A stretch of DNA of 64,000 nt from Combretum micranthum (Eukaryota; Streptophyta; Magnoliopsida; Myrtales; Combretaceae), in contig JAMXBD010000818.1 in NCBI GenBank assembly GCA_024138025.1, forward strand, positions 226,001 to 290,000, in the 5' to 3' direction. This document shows positions 22,211-34,079 of this stretch, one piece after another. Positions within the stretch are counted from its first letter, which is position 1. Every line of letters begins with the position of its first letter. The notes beneath the pieces were generated by a model. That model had not been told where the DNA came from and did no database searches. It saw nothing but the letters and a program-made list of their open reading frames with translations. Made by a program: the position numbers and the translations under genes.

Positions 22211-22404
22211 GAACAAAATTGATTCAAACTTGTTTAATTTGCTTTAATTTCCTTTGAACCATCATAAAAACTTCCAAATATGATCTTTAAGCCAAGAAAT
22301 GAATTTTTCACAAAATAAATGTCCTTTTCTCCATGAAATCTCAAAAATTACATACCAAGAATGCTCAAATAGCACCAAAATTAAGGGTCTAATGACACTT
22401 ATCA

Positions 22405-22599
22405 TATACTTATATATTAAGTAGAAATTAGTTTTGTTGTTTTAATCATATATTAATATATTACAAATATAGAACTTATAAATTTGCTAATGAGCTTATT
22501 AACAAGCATGTTAATAAGCTTACTTCCAAGCATATCCACAAGCCTAAAATGAGCCTATTCACGAGCCTGAATCAAAGTTCGAGCTCAGATTGTTTACTG
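22405..22599. other. AT-rich spacer
   Basis: Nothing identifiable apart from common 'gagctcg/aagctt' dispersed-repeat wording near 22490-22590. Confidence 0.5.
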
Positions 22600-23175
22600 A
22601 ATGAGCTTGTGAAACTCAACTCATTTACAATCCTATTTGATTGCGGAAAAAAAGACAAAATCATTAAAGTAACTTGTCTTTAGACTTTAAAACATAACTA
22701 ATATTCAATGGGGGTAATGTATAAGAATATGTGAGTAATATTACATTAAGATCAATCAAGTATTAATACTCAGCCTATCTTCATTGAGCTAAGCTAAACT
22801 CGAGTAACTCGCTAATAGTTGACTCATTTGCAGGCTTATTTGATTGAGGAAAAAGGAATCATTCAAGTAACTTGTCTTTAGACTTTAATACATTACTAAT
22901 ATCCAATGGGGTAATGCATAAGAATATGTGTGCAATATTACATTAAGGTCAATCAAGAATCAATACTTAGCCTATCTTCCATGAGCTAAGCCAAGCTCAA
23001 GTAACTTATGAGTAGTTTGGGTCGTTTGTAGCCTTATTTGGTTGAGGGGGAAAAAATCATTCAAGTAACTTTTCTTTACACTTTAACACATAACTATTAT
23101 CCAATAGGATAATGCATAAGAACATGCAAGTAATATTGCATTATGGTCAATCAAGTATCAATACTCCGTTGATGT
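22600..23175. repeat. ~200-bp tandem repeat, about three copies
   Basis: The landmarks 'atttgattg(a/c)gg', 'caagtaacttgtctttagac' and 'atgcataagaatatgtg...atattacatta' recur at spacings of ~200 and ~195 bases. The copies are diverged, with the third shorter. Confidence 0.8.
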
Positions 23176-24025
23176 GAATATTAATTGTAGCATAGAAATA
23201 CCCCCTTCTCGGCCTATCTTCCACGACGAATTCGACAAAATTCCATGAGATTTTGCTATCTTTTTGTGTAAGTAACAAACCACATATCCTTTGTATATTC
23301 TCATTCTTCTTCCTTTCATGAGGCTAGCGTCGAAATGCTCGGACTTGTGGAACTCATCCCCCGTATACACTCGGTACGCCTGTATATCTACTTCCTTTTT
23401 TTTTTTTTTTTTTTCTTTTTAAGGCCAAAATCTACTTCCTAAATTTGATATTTCTAGCCATGTTTTAATTGAAATCGAACTGTAAGTCGCAAGCTAGAAT
23501 ACGCATCTTAAATATGGAAGTCACTTTCCTTGATTGAAGCTCTTTTTAACCTACCAAACTACTAGAGGAAGTTGGTGGGGATTAGATCTCTTGCACGTTT
23601 CATTATGAAATTATGAGTGCACAATACACATAAATACGTTCTAATGTGTTGGACTATTGATTTAAAAATCAACACATATCATAGCATAGGATAAGGTAAC
23701 ATGATAGCATGTTGATATAGAAATATGTTGATATATAAATATGCGGATACTTATTTATATGAATGTAATAAATTATTTTATGTCCACATTTGAAATAAAT
23801 AATGATAAATATATATACATATTAGAATCACATGTTAAAACATAAAATACCAAATTTGTTCAAATGAGCAAGTAGGTCTTCTCGATAGAATCAATAAATT
23901 GTACTGATCCAAGCCCCTAAAGCCTAAATAAATACCACCAGTGGAAAAGTATATATGAAACCACATGGAAATGATTATAAATTTGCAAAAATAGGTTTAA
24001 AATGAGAAAGCTACTTCAGATTTAA
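23176..24025. other. Intergenic, no gene
   Basis: AT-rich with a poly-T run around 23392-23414. I see no gene or repeat boundary. Confidence 0.5.
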
Positions 24026-24740
24026 CACTACAAGAAATAAGTCTTATTTTCACAAACTAATTTGTCATTGTAAATGCAAAATTTGTTACAAAATATCTAT
24101 TGTGACAAATTCAATTTGTCATTTTCCTTGATACAATATGCTTATTGCAATAAGGATATTGTGTCAAAAGTGTTTTTATTCATAATATGATGATACTTAT
24201 TATGATGATGATATTTTGTCTCGAAAAAAAATGATACAGTGACAACATAATTCTTCCCAATACTTTTTTTTCGAAATAGGCATATCTTTTGTCCTAATAG
24301 ATTAAGATATTGTGAATAATTAAGATGTTTTATAATGACAAAATGTTGAATTTTGACAACAAATATTTTGTTATTAAAGTAATAGTGACAAATTTCTTTT
24401 TTAATATGATTTATACCGACTAAAATCCATTTGTCATTATTTTTTCATAGTGACAATATTAGTCCATCACATATTTATTGAGGTGACAAATTTCTTTATA
24501 AATTTTATGTTATGAAAAATTGAATAATGTTACAAAAGTTTTGTCATGTCAATATTATTTATCAAAATATCAATAATGAGAAACTGTGTTTGTCATGATA
24601 TTATGACAAAATAATTTGGTGATGAAATCTAATTATCGACAATATTAATTTTATCAAAATATTTATGTTGTGACGTATTTTCTCATTATTTTACTATTGA
24701 CAAAATTTTTATGCCATTAATTTTAAGGTGTGATAACACT
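24026..24740. mobile_element. CACTA-like element end or non-autonomous derivative
   Basis: This starts CACTACAAGAAATAAGTC, the usual CACTA terminus. It is followed by ~700 bp full of short direct and inverted tttgtcat / atgacaaa motifs (over a dozen), like the subterminal transposase-binding repeats of CACTA elements. No matching CTTGTAGTG terminus is seen near the right side, so the right boundary is approximate and the element may be truncated. Confidence 0.45.
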
Positions 24741-27489
24741 AAAAAACAAAAATCAACTTATAGCAAAGGTTGTTAATTAAATCTCTAATTATCTACAATT
24801 AATTATATACCGGAATAATTAAAAATCCTATATAAGGAGAACTTTAATGATCTCAATTAATATATTGTAATTACCTAATAAACCAAAATGCATCAATTAT
24901 TATATTTGAAAAGATAACAATATCTCATAAGAATAAGTAAACTTAAAACTTCCTCCATTGTCAACTTCAAAAAGATACAAAACTATTTTTTTTTTTTTTC
25001 CAAAACCATATGTGTCCTACAATTTCTACTTCTACTATGAACTCAACAAACACACTTAAGGAAAAAGAAAAAAAATGAAACTCTATAATAACAATTTCCA
25101 ATCTTCTTCGCTCATAAATTTTAGTCAATTGCAGAATATCTCTTAAAACTCATCTTTCTCGACCTACATATAAAAAGCAAATGCATTAGTAAAGCAATAT
25201 TATAATGTAGTTTTTACACTAAAAAAAAAAAAAAAAAAGAATTCTCAAAATATCATATAAAACAACCAAAATTCTTAATATAATATACATTAATTATGAC
25301 ACACTCCACAACATATGATAATAATCCCTAAAGATTACAAATTTCGTTTCAAAAGATGATTAATTTTTTAAAGGCGAAATTCTAATTCTATTATGGACTA
25401 ATTTCGATTTTCTTACTTGGCTTTGTTGTTGCTCAAATTGATGTATAGTCGAGAGAATAATATAGTTGCATACCATTCATTTGTTAAACTTGTGCATCAT
25501 CCTATCCATTGGTAGAAGTCTTCATTGCTTTGATATAATGGTTACATAAAACCTTAAATTCTTGAATGAAGCAGATTAGATGGAGAGAGATGATTTGAAT
25601 ATTGTTGAGAAATAAAAGAATAAATAGAGAGAAGAAGGAGGAGAGAAAGCATCTTACAGTGATGTGGGCTATGTGTTGCCAAGAGTAGAGGGAGTTGAGG
25701 TCAAGTCCACAGGAGATAATATGAATAATAAAGAAGCAACTTGACTCCAACTTTTTAAAATGCAATTATTTTTCCCTCCCATGTGAATTTTTACTTGTCT
25801 TCTTACATAAAGAATTCATCCTATAATTATTTTTTGATTCTGCTTTGTGTGCATTACTCCTAAAGTATGTCCTATTATATTAAAACAGTTAAAACCTCAC
25901 ACAATATGTGAATTTTTAAAATATATTATAATTTATACAATTATTGATTCAAAAGAGTTATAATCCTTTGAGTTATGAAAATATAACATTATATATCAAT
26001 GATAAGAGATTATTTCATTTTTAACAATCATTATAAAAAAAATTACATAAATACAACTTAGATAAAAAAATTACATAATTATTATTACTATATCGCATAT
26101 TGAACATATGACACACATGTAATTATTTAACGTATATTGCTTGAAAAATATATGATACACATTTAAACTTATATCTCTCATCCGACATGCTATATAACTA
26201 ATACACTTCATCAGCACTAGCACATCCAACATGTCCATGAATTTGTTTGATGGAAACAAAAATGCCATGTAAAATAATATAAATTAACTAATGATTCGAC
26301 TAAAAGAAGCATCTAGCGCGTAGCATTCATCATCACTACTAGCTCATTCTCTTTGCCATATGGAATAAGGGAGGTATAAAATTCTAATTCAATAAGAATA
26401 TAATAAGGTTGTAGTGGCTATTACAATATTCACTTGGTATAAAATTAAAAAAAAAAGTAATTATTGAAGTAAAAGGTAAAATATCTATAATACTCTTTGT
26501 TTTTATTACAAATAGGGTGTAACTGTACATATAATATTTTCAAGATAAGAATATTTATGACAAAATAAAATAAAAACATTGAATGACAATTTATGGGTGT
26601 AGGGACATAAAATGTTATTCAACATTTTAATTAATAGTAATTCATAATAAGTTGTCATTCCTCTCAAGTGAGCACCATTACAGCAGCTTTACTAAGAACA
26701 AAAAGTGAATGAATAACTACTGGTATGCAGCATTTGCTATATATTAAGTGTACATGATTTAACTTTGGACACACACATATATTTAGTACATATATCTTCC
26801 ATGCAATTTATTAGTGCATTTAATAGAAAATGCCTCCCTTGAATTATATCTTAAATTATCTAATTAATGTGACCTTCATTGGATTTAGTGAATTAAATAA
26901 AATGCATAACAAGACAATTTCCATTAAAAAAAGGCTTTTCGCAATATAGGTTAATGTTGGAAAGGGGACAAAATACTTAGAAATACATAAGACTATATTG
27001 ACGATATTGGTTTAATTTACTACAATATAGTTTGACTGGTTGGACAAAAAGAACCAATCAGGACCATTAGGTATGACCATTGATAACAATGAATGTGCAA
27101 GCATCTATAAATCGGATCTTTTTTTTTTATAACTTTTGATACTTCATAATTTTTTCTACTTTCCATGATTTTTGCAATTAATTTTTAAATGGTTAAATTT
27201 GTCTTTTATTATTCTGCTCATTAATTAAAAAGATAATAAGTAATATATGAAAAAAGTCTCAAGGGATATCACAATGTCCTACGATCTCTGGTGAATCCTA
27301 ATAATCTGGGGTACAAAGTTTTATTTATAATAAATTATACTTTTTCATGGAAGAAATGCGGCCAATTTAACTTCTGTTCACGTTGGATTTGGCTCTAAGT
27401 GAATTGCACGCGTTGGGGTATCCAGCATAGTGGTACATGACAGATCCAATTCAAAGTGTTAACTTAGGATACTAGGGTCTGCGTTTCAC
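24741..27489. other. AT-rich intergenic stretch, no supported gene
   Basis: Poly-A/T runs and short frames that look like chance. A minus-strand frame at 25502-25765 ends in a good donor (GTAAGATG) but matches nothing I know. No LTR ends found. Confidence 0.5.
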
Positions 27490-28965
27490 CAGCGCCGTGT
27501 GGCTTCTAAAGCAAGATCCACTTGGATGTTGAATGGTGATTGCAATACAAGGTTCTTTCATATGTCGACCTTGACTAGGAGAGCCAATTCCAGAATCATG
27601 GATTTAGAAGACGAGATGTGTAATTAGGTGTCGAAGAGTGGGAATTACAAAGTCTAGTCAATCGATGTTACGAGAAATTTTTTTAAATCAGATAAAATTA
27701 TGGCAATATGGCAATATGGCATGGTCATTTGGAGGAGATTCAAGGAACGAGATTATCAGAGGCCACGGGATCTCTATTGGTAGAACCAATTTCAAAAGTG
27801 GAGATTAAAGATGTAGTATTTAGTACCAAAGCACATAAACCTCCCAGGATTGATTGTTTCCATGCTAATTTTTATCAAAATTGCTGGGAGGAAGTGGGGC
27901 TGCTCGTCATGCGAGAGGAAGAAGAGATTTTTTTACTTAAATAAGATGTATCCAATTTTAAATGAGACCATCGTAGGAAGGTGCCCAAAAACTGAAGAAA
28001 ATCAGATCAATTAGTTTGTGTACCACAATTTCTAAAGTAGTATCAAAATTACTAGTGCGACATTTAGAATTGTTCATGGAAAATCCGATAAGTCCTACTC
28101 AGACTATCTCAGTTCCTGGTAGGAGTGCAAGAGACAATGCAGTATTGGTGCAAGAATTAATGCATTGATTAGCAATATAAAAAGCTAAGAAAGGTTGGAT
28201 GGAATGGAAACTTGGCATAATGGGATTTTTCATACCATGCTCTTCTTCTCCTTTAGTTTCCAAGCAAGTGAGTACAACTTATCATCTCGTTGTGTCTTTT
28301 GTTTAGTTTGATATGATATTAAATGGCTCCCAAAGCCCTTTTTTCAAATCATCCTATGTAATGAAATAAGTTGATCCTTTATCGTATCATCTTATTTATT
28401 TATTATAGTCCTTGAAATGTTAAGCAAATAAATTAATAATGTTTTCCAATTGAGATGGTGGAAACCGATTTGTGTGGAAGGCAGTAATAATGGTTTTTTG
28501 CATATTTTCTTTATCGACGATATTAATTTCCTTAGTCAAGCACCTATTGAGAATGTGTTTATATCATGTCAATGCTCCACTATTTTATCGAATTGACTAG
28601 GCAAAATGTTAATTGTGATTAGTCTTGTGTTGTCATTTCCAAAAAATGTGCCAAGTTGCTTAAGAGAGAAGATATGTCAATTTACTAGCTTTAAAAAGAA
28701 CTTGGACTTACATAAATATCTTAGGATTTGAATAAGTAAAAATGACAATCTCATGAAAGATGGATTTAATGACATTTTGGATAGAATTCATAGAGAATTT
28801 TTTGGGTGGAAGGCCAATTTACCTACAATGACAAGATCACTTGTACTCGTTAAATCAGTTGTTGAAAGCACTTTGAATTGCTATATTTAGGTTGCTTATC
28901 TTCCGATTTGTCTACTTTAGAGAGTGGAAAGGATAATTTTTATTAGGGTTTGGCTTATGGTAAAA
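27490..28965 (+). pseudogene. Decayed LINE ORF2, part 1 (linker and reverse transcriptase)
   Basis: In shifting plus-strand frames it shows the LINE order. A linker (NGDCNTRFFH, 27508-27620) comes first, then KAHKPPRIDCFHANFYQ where LINEs have KAPGPDGF..FY (near 27830). Next is SPTQTISVPGRSARDNAVLVQEL (near 28090-28160, the 'FVPGR' block). FFIDDIN in place of FADD lies near 28500. The C-terminal LDLHKYL ... FFGWKAN..MTRSLVLVKSV lies near 28690-28860. Many stops and frameshifts, so old and inactive. Plant L1-type by motif. Confidence 0.8.
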
Positions 28966-28984
28966 AAAAAAAGCCCTATTGATC

Positions 28985-30545
28985 TGCTGCAATTGTATAG
29001 ATAAAAATAGGTGTGAATGCCACCAGCAAGTACACTGGATTGAATAAAGTAATACAATAATGAGGAGAGTATCATTCCCATGAGGATTACGCAACTACCA
29101 AACCTGTATTAGATTCTACTGATATTTAGGCAAATAATTTTAATATAATTAATCTAATTAACCTAGGTTATCAAGATAAGCAGAGTGTTTGAGAGCTATA
29201 TATAAATGGAAAGTGGAAAAAAATAGAATCTACACTAGTTTTGCTAATCAAATTGCTATCATATTATTATAATCATTAGCTTTGTGGATATTCATATGAA
29301 ATTATCAAAGATCTAAAACCTCTTTCTAGATTTAAAATCTTTAAAACCACCAATTAACCTATTAGTTTCTGCTACACAAATTAACAGTGGACTCAAATTC
29401 ACGATCATGAATCTTCCAATTCAATGATTGACTAATGCCCTAAACCAATTTCTCCTAATTTGTTAGTGAGAAACAAATTTAAAAACATTGCATGAATCAT
29501 ATAGATAATTTCTAAATTAGATTAAACATCACCGCTTCTGCAATTAATTATTTAACCTCATTCAATAATTCGTATAGAACCCTAATTTCCATTCCAAGTC
29601 ATCAAAATTCATATAAACCTAATCCCATTCCTAAAACAAGATTTATCATAGGAATTAACATAAATTTTCCACAAATCTAATAATCCTATAACACAATTAC
29701 AATAATCATCTTAGCAAATCTAGAGTTTCATCAATTTCTCACAGAGGCAATCTAGAAAGACATCATGGATTCAAAACAATTGCAAAGAAATAAAGTTATC
29801 ACAAGAGGATTCATAATCAATATCAGTAAACAATAGAATTGCATGCAAAAGGTGAGTTCGGAGATCACCAATTCCTTTTATTACAAATATGAATGCTAAG
29901 ACCTTCAAATGCTTCAAGCAATATCTTCGATGACAAAGTCCTCCAATTGATAGCAATGAAGAACTACACTATGCTCCAATCTAATTTTGGTTAGAAGAAA
30001 TGTTTTTCCTCTTTTTTGATCTATTCTTTTTGTTTGGTTCATCCCCTTTGTTGTATCTCTATCATTTGTTATATTCTGCAATTTGAAGAAATGAAGCGTT
30101 ACAAGTGTATACCGTTCTTTTCAATTTCTACGCTGGTAGTGTGGAGTGGCAGTGTTCACATGGCTTTAATGTTTTTGCTTTTGATCACTTTCAACACCAG
30201 TAAAACGCCAGCGGCATAGACTTCTCTAGTAGCCGGTGCATAATCAAAATTATGAAGGCCGAAGAAATTCACTTGTAAGCCGGCGGTGTTGCTTGAAGAT
30301 TTCGACTTTCATTCACAATTCCAACGTTGGTGCTTTCCGTTGTTCAAGGCAGAGTGTGCTATTCTTTTAAGGGACGGTGTACTTTGATTTCCTCTTTCAA
30401 ATTTGCACAATCTCCTCTAAAATTCATATATTTGCATCCTAAGATCTTCATAACCTGAAATATTAATCCTAGAACAATTAAGAACCAATTCCTTCATAAT
30501 TTCTATAAAATCTCTAATAATTTTATCAACATTTGTTCCATGAAT
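28985..30545 (-). repeat. LTR-like insertion splitting the LINE (Athila/Tat-type, boundaries approximate)
   Basis: Near its left end it has the 'gagtatcattcccatgaggatt' phrase and, further on, strings of 'ctaattaacc', 'ccaattcctccta'-like sequence. The same arrangement is seen next to the primer site in the 5' LTR at 20971-22404. No primer site and no coding are present, so it is best read as a solo LTR. I could not fix a target duplication. LINE sequence resumes right of it. Confidence 0.45.
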
Positions 30546-30549
30546 AGTC

Positions 30550-30910
30550 TATGAAATATGGATGGAGACAAGTAATGTGTCGAAAGGATAGAGGTGGTGT
30601 GATTTGAGATTCTTAAAAGCGAAATAAATCGTGTATTGTAAGACTAGCGTAAAGTTTAGAATAAAGACAGCACTTCTATCAAAATTGATTTGTAAAAAAG
30701 AGAAGGGGCTTTGAACAATATGTGAGGAGACCCATCAATCGTTCTAAACAATGAAGGATTAGGTACATATGGAAGGATAGCTAGAGGGAACTACTCTTAT
30801 AGAACATGAAATGGATGTAATACTCTGTTTTGGTTTTCAAACTTGGTTTGGAAATGATCTAGTATGACAACTTCTCAATGGGTCTCTACCATTAGAAGCA
30901 TAAGAGCTAA
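30550..30910 (+). pseudogene. Decayed LINE ORF2, part 2 (C-terminal segment)
   Basis: Plus-strand frames give W-R-Q-V-M-C-R-K-D-R-G-G, the equivalent of the LINE 'W..VC.PK..GGLG' block. Further blocks with Trp spacing similar to LINE tails follow. It continues the LINE interrupted at ~28965. Confidence 0.55.
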
Positions 30911-32053
30911 AATTATATTTCACAAAATAATTCAAGAAATAATCTTATTTACACAAGTTTAATGTCTATCTAACAATTGTAACAAAAATATCAACAAGGA
31001 TAATGATGAATCTCTCCACAAGCAAATATCTTCTGAATTAACATCAAGTTCGAATACTTTTTAAATTATAAATGGAAGAATTCACAAGATTTATGAGGAA
31101 CAAGCCCGCATCATCAAGATCAACATCTATCTAGCATTGCATAATATTTCAATGTGCATATTTTAAAAGATCAAATTTCAAATTCCATGAAGATAAGAAT
31201 TGTTTTTCCAAGAATCTAGAAAGGTTTATATGCAATGACTAATTTGGATATTGAAGGAGGGTAACATTCAGATTTGATCATAGTCATTATCTCCAAGATA
31301 TGAAGAGTTTGAAGTTCAAAATTTGTGGCAAATTTATTAAGCTTGAAAATTAAAAAGTTGAATTCTATATACTACTATTTTGCTGGAAGCTCCACCAAAA
31401 GCGACATGCGTTAAATTTTCCCTTTCTGAAATCTTTTTACGCTTGAGCTTAAAATTGATATGATAACTCAATTTAAAGAATTTTCTCTTTTACTGAAGTG
31501 GTTTGAGTGATTTGTGAGAGGTTTATACACTATATCTTGTATTATATGTTAGCCGAGTTAAGGGAGGGGGAAGGGATAGGGCGAGATAGATTGATGGTTG
31601 TAATATCTCATTTTATTTTATTCGAGTAGTTGAACGAACTAGTATGGAACACTGGGTCCTTATTAGTTGAGTTGGAAGAGAGGAATGTCTCATAAGAAGA
31701 ACCTTTATAAATTTTAGGCTTCATTTATTTTCTAGCACTCTACTCTGTTTGTTGTTTATATTTATTTAATTAGTCTTATCATATCATTGTACTAAGTATG
31801 CTTGAGGGGAAATTGGCATATAAATGTCCAATTTTGAAAAAATTTTGATTAGCAATCAATTCAAAACCCTCTCTTGACTACTTAGTCAAAACCAATATGA
31901 TGTGTTTCTTTTGTTTTTGTTCTCTCTCCCTCTCTCTCTCCCCCTCTCCTTTTTTTTTTTTTGGTTTTAGAAATAGATTTCTGAATGTTATTAGTACAAG
32001 CATATCAATGGTTTGACTTATGGATTATTTGTTAGCCTTTACAATTTACAATA
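30911..32053. other. Intergenic, no gene; CT-rich microsatellite at 31921-31949
   Basis: AT-rich sequence without a recognisable frame. A short (ct)n/(c)n run is followed by poly-T. Confidence 0.5.
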
Positions 32054-32058
32054 AAATG
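32054..32058. repeat. Target-site duplication aaatg, left
   Basis: Identical to 32806-32810. Confidence 0.85.
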
Positions 32059-32805
32059 TGTTAGGTTATAGATCCAACCCATATGGGTCTATAATCAATG
32101 ATATCTTAAGTATACAACGTATACTTGGAAGAAGACCTAGAAATAAGGCGATTTTTGGCAAAAAAAAAAAAGGAGTTTAAACATGTAAGCTAACAATACA
32201 AGAATATAAACCGCGGATTTCATGCATCACAACACCAGTGTTGGAATTAGAAATTTTTTTTCGAGAACTCATAGAAAGCTAGATCGGCTTCAAATCTACT
32301 AGTCTAGGTGGTTTGCCACCAACGTAGCAGCTAAAGCGACGGCTATGCTGAAGTTCAACACAGATTTCCAAAGCCACCAGCCTTCTTTTTAATCGAGCGA
32401 GCCTATGTGCTAGCATGTTTTCCTTTATGTTTGCATATATATTCTTATTGATTTGGTCTTAGGGTTTTTTGAGAGTGTATGAGAAGTCATTTCTATAACC
32501 TAGAGAGACTTTATAGAGAGAGAGAGAGGGGCTATTGTTGACTGAAATCCACAATTTGTGGTAAAGTTTTGTATGATCCATTAGTGTTATCTAGGAAAGA
32601 ACAATCTATACATTCCATTATGCTAATAGTAGAGGAAATTTGTGCGGCGGTCTCGTGGTTTTTCTCCAAATTGGAGTTTTCCACGTAAATCCTGGTATTA
32701 TTGTTTTTCTTTGATTCTATTTGTTGTTTTGATTGTTGTGATCACTAGACGCAAAAGGAAAAATCTATTTTTGCTTCCAGGTTATTGGTTGATTTTTTTC
32801 TAACA
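32059..32805 (+). mobile_element. Ty1/copia solo LTR (747 bp)
   Basis: This starts TGTTAG and ends CTAACA (6-bp perfect inverted termini), flanked on both sides by aaatg. Near the right end it has gtggtttttctcc...gttttccacgtaaa, the phrase commonly found in the R/U5 part of plant copia LTRs, so the orientation is plus. No primer site or internal sequence follows, so recombination between two LTRs removed the body. Confidence 0.88.
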
Positions 32806-32810
32806 AAATG
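32806..32810. repeat. Target-site duplication aaatg, right
   Basis: Identical to 32054-32058. Confidence 0.85.
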
Positions 32811-33695
32811 TTCACTTTTTATTCAAGAGACGAATCTGTTATCATTGTAATTTTATTTGTTGATATCTTTTTTTTTTCTTTGTGCATTATGTGTTACTAT
32901 ATAAAGTTTATGGATTCATTAATTCTTCGTGTGGTTATTATCTTAAATATTAATTTTTTCTTTTTTTCTTTTCCTAATTTACTCAAACGACTATCAACGT
33001 TCGGTTATATTTTACTAGAAATTTTCATTATTGATTGGGCTTGGGGTTGTATCCCTATTACAATTTAGGAAGTTAGACGAAGAGTTTTTCTTGCTTTTTT
33101 TGCCAAAAGTTAGATGAAGAGTTGAATTGAAATTTTTTGTCTTAATTTTTTTTTATCTGTGAATAGTCAATTTGGATTTCATTTAATGGATGGTAATTGT
33201 AAAATGTATTTTTTTTTTCAAATCAATGCATATGCCTAAAGATGATATATGCTATAAAAAAACAGGTGTAAGGGATTTTTTCAAAGGAGTTGTGATTACG
33301 GACATTTAGGGATTACAAAGATATGTAATTCTATGTTATTTAAGTCATAATCCCAATTTTTTTGTGTCTTCCAAGCAATTTGATTTTTCTACAATCATTT
33401 TTGAATACACTATAAACTAAATCATCTCCCAAAAAGTCTTCACTAGACACATCAGAAGCTCAATAAATAATTATAGATAAATTATAATCTGGAGACCAAT
33501 TTTGAAGCGGATAGGCTTGGTAAGAATGGCCTAAGTCTGGAGTTTTATTATTAGGATATTTTTCTTTGAATGTGACCATCTAAACCTAGGGTTTTTTTTC
33601 TTTTCCAAAAATATCAATCTTTATTGAATCAAAAGCCACAAATACAAATTATTTGTCATTGGGAAGATGAGAATCTGCATCAATAAACTATAATG
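32811..33695. other. AT-rich intergenic, no gene
   Basis: T-rich sequence. A short plus-strand frame at 32808-33068 is compositionally simple and probably chance. Confidence 0.5.
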
Positions 33696-34079
33696 TCATG
33701 TTTGGTATGCTGGAATGGACCTGAAATTGAATCGCGATTTCGGGTTCCATTTCTTTTCTCATGTTTGGATGTACCTCTAAAAGTTGGAATTGTGATTCCT
33801 AAGAATTGATGATTCCAGCTTTGGAAAGGAATTCGATCCCGCCTTTGAGAAGGTAAAATCGTTTCATTCTAGCTTTATTAATTGTATGTAATATAATTAC
33901 TTTTTTATCCCATTGCATATTCATAACTTGCATTTATTGCCAGGGATATTTCTAACACATATATTATATAGCCATTCCATTGCATGTACACTTCCATATA
34001 TAGCAATGGATTTTTCATTATGGAACCCATTCAATTTCAATCTATTTTATTTCAAATTATTACAGTGTACCAAACATGA
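33696..34079. mobile_element. MITE-like element with 12-bp terminal inverted repeats
   Basis: tcatgtttggta at 33696-33707 is exactly repeated in inverse orientation as taccaaacatga at 34068-34079. The inner ends also tend to complement (ggaatgga / ...ccattc). A tataa lies two bases outside the left end and directly outside the right end and may be the target duplication. There is no coding. The 'atgtttggt...ccaaacat' termini are common among small plant DNA elements. Confidence 0.65.

Larger units (their letters stand above)
15302..22404 (-). mobile_element. Athila-type Ty3/gypsy element, minus strand, 5' part
   Basis: 5' LTR 20971-22404, tRNA-Asp primer site 20947-20963, gag ~20669-19455, protease 19137-18676, RT 18326-17370, RNase H 17373-16642 and integrase 16684-15500, followed by a 3' non-coding part that is interrupted by the chromovirus and resumes at 1-610. 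The Phe-Met-Asp-Asp-Phe-Ser RT block, the gag type and the tRNA-Asp primer fit the Athila lineage. No env-like frame is seen after integrase in the window. Numerous single-base frame breaks. Confidence 0.88.
20971..22404 (-). repeat. 5' LTR of the Athila element (1.4 kb)
   Basis: Minus strand begins TGATAAGTGTCATTAGACCC and ends ...CATCATCA beside the primer site, with TG...CA termini. The five bases after it are tatac. The partner LTR is not found in the window. Confidence 0.8.

Noticed and set aside
25502..25765. 87-codon minus-strand frame ending near a good donor site
   Set aside because: No family resemblance, and neither a partner exon nor an acceptor was found.
26405..26420. gttgtagtgg as the missing right terminus of the CACTA-like element
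   Set aside because: Only CACTACAA matches the left terminus; the next bases and the 3-bp flanks do not.
32808..33068. 86-codon plus-strand frame, hydrophobic
   Set aside because: T-rich composition gives Phe/Ile/Leu-rich frames by chance; no motif or gene context.
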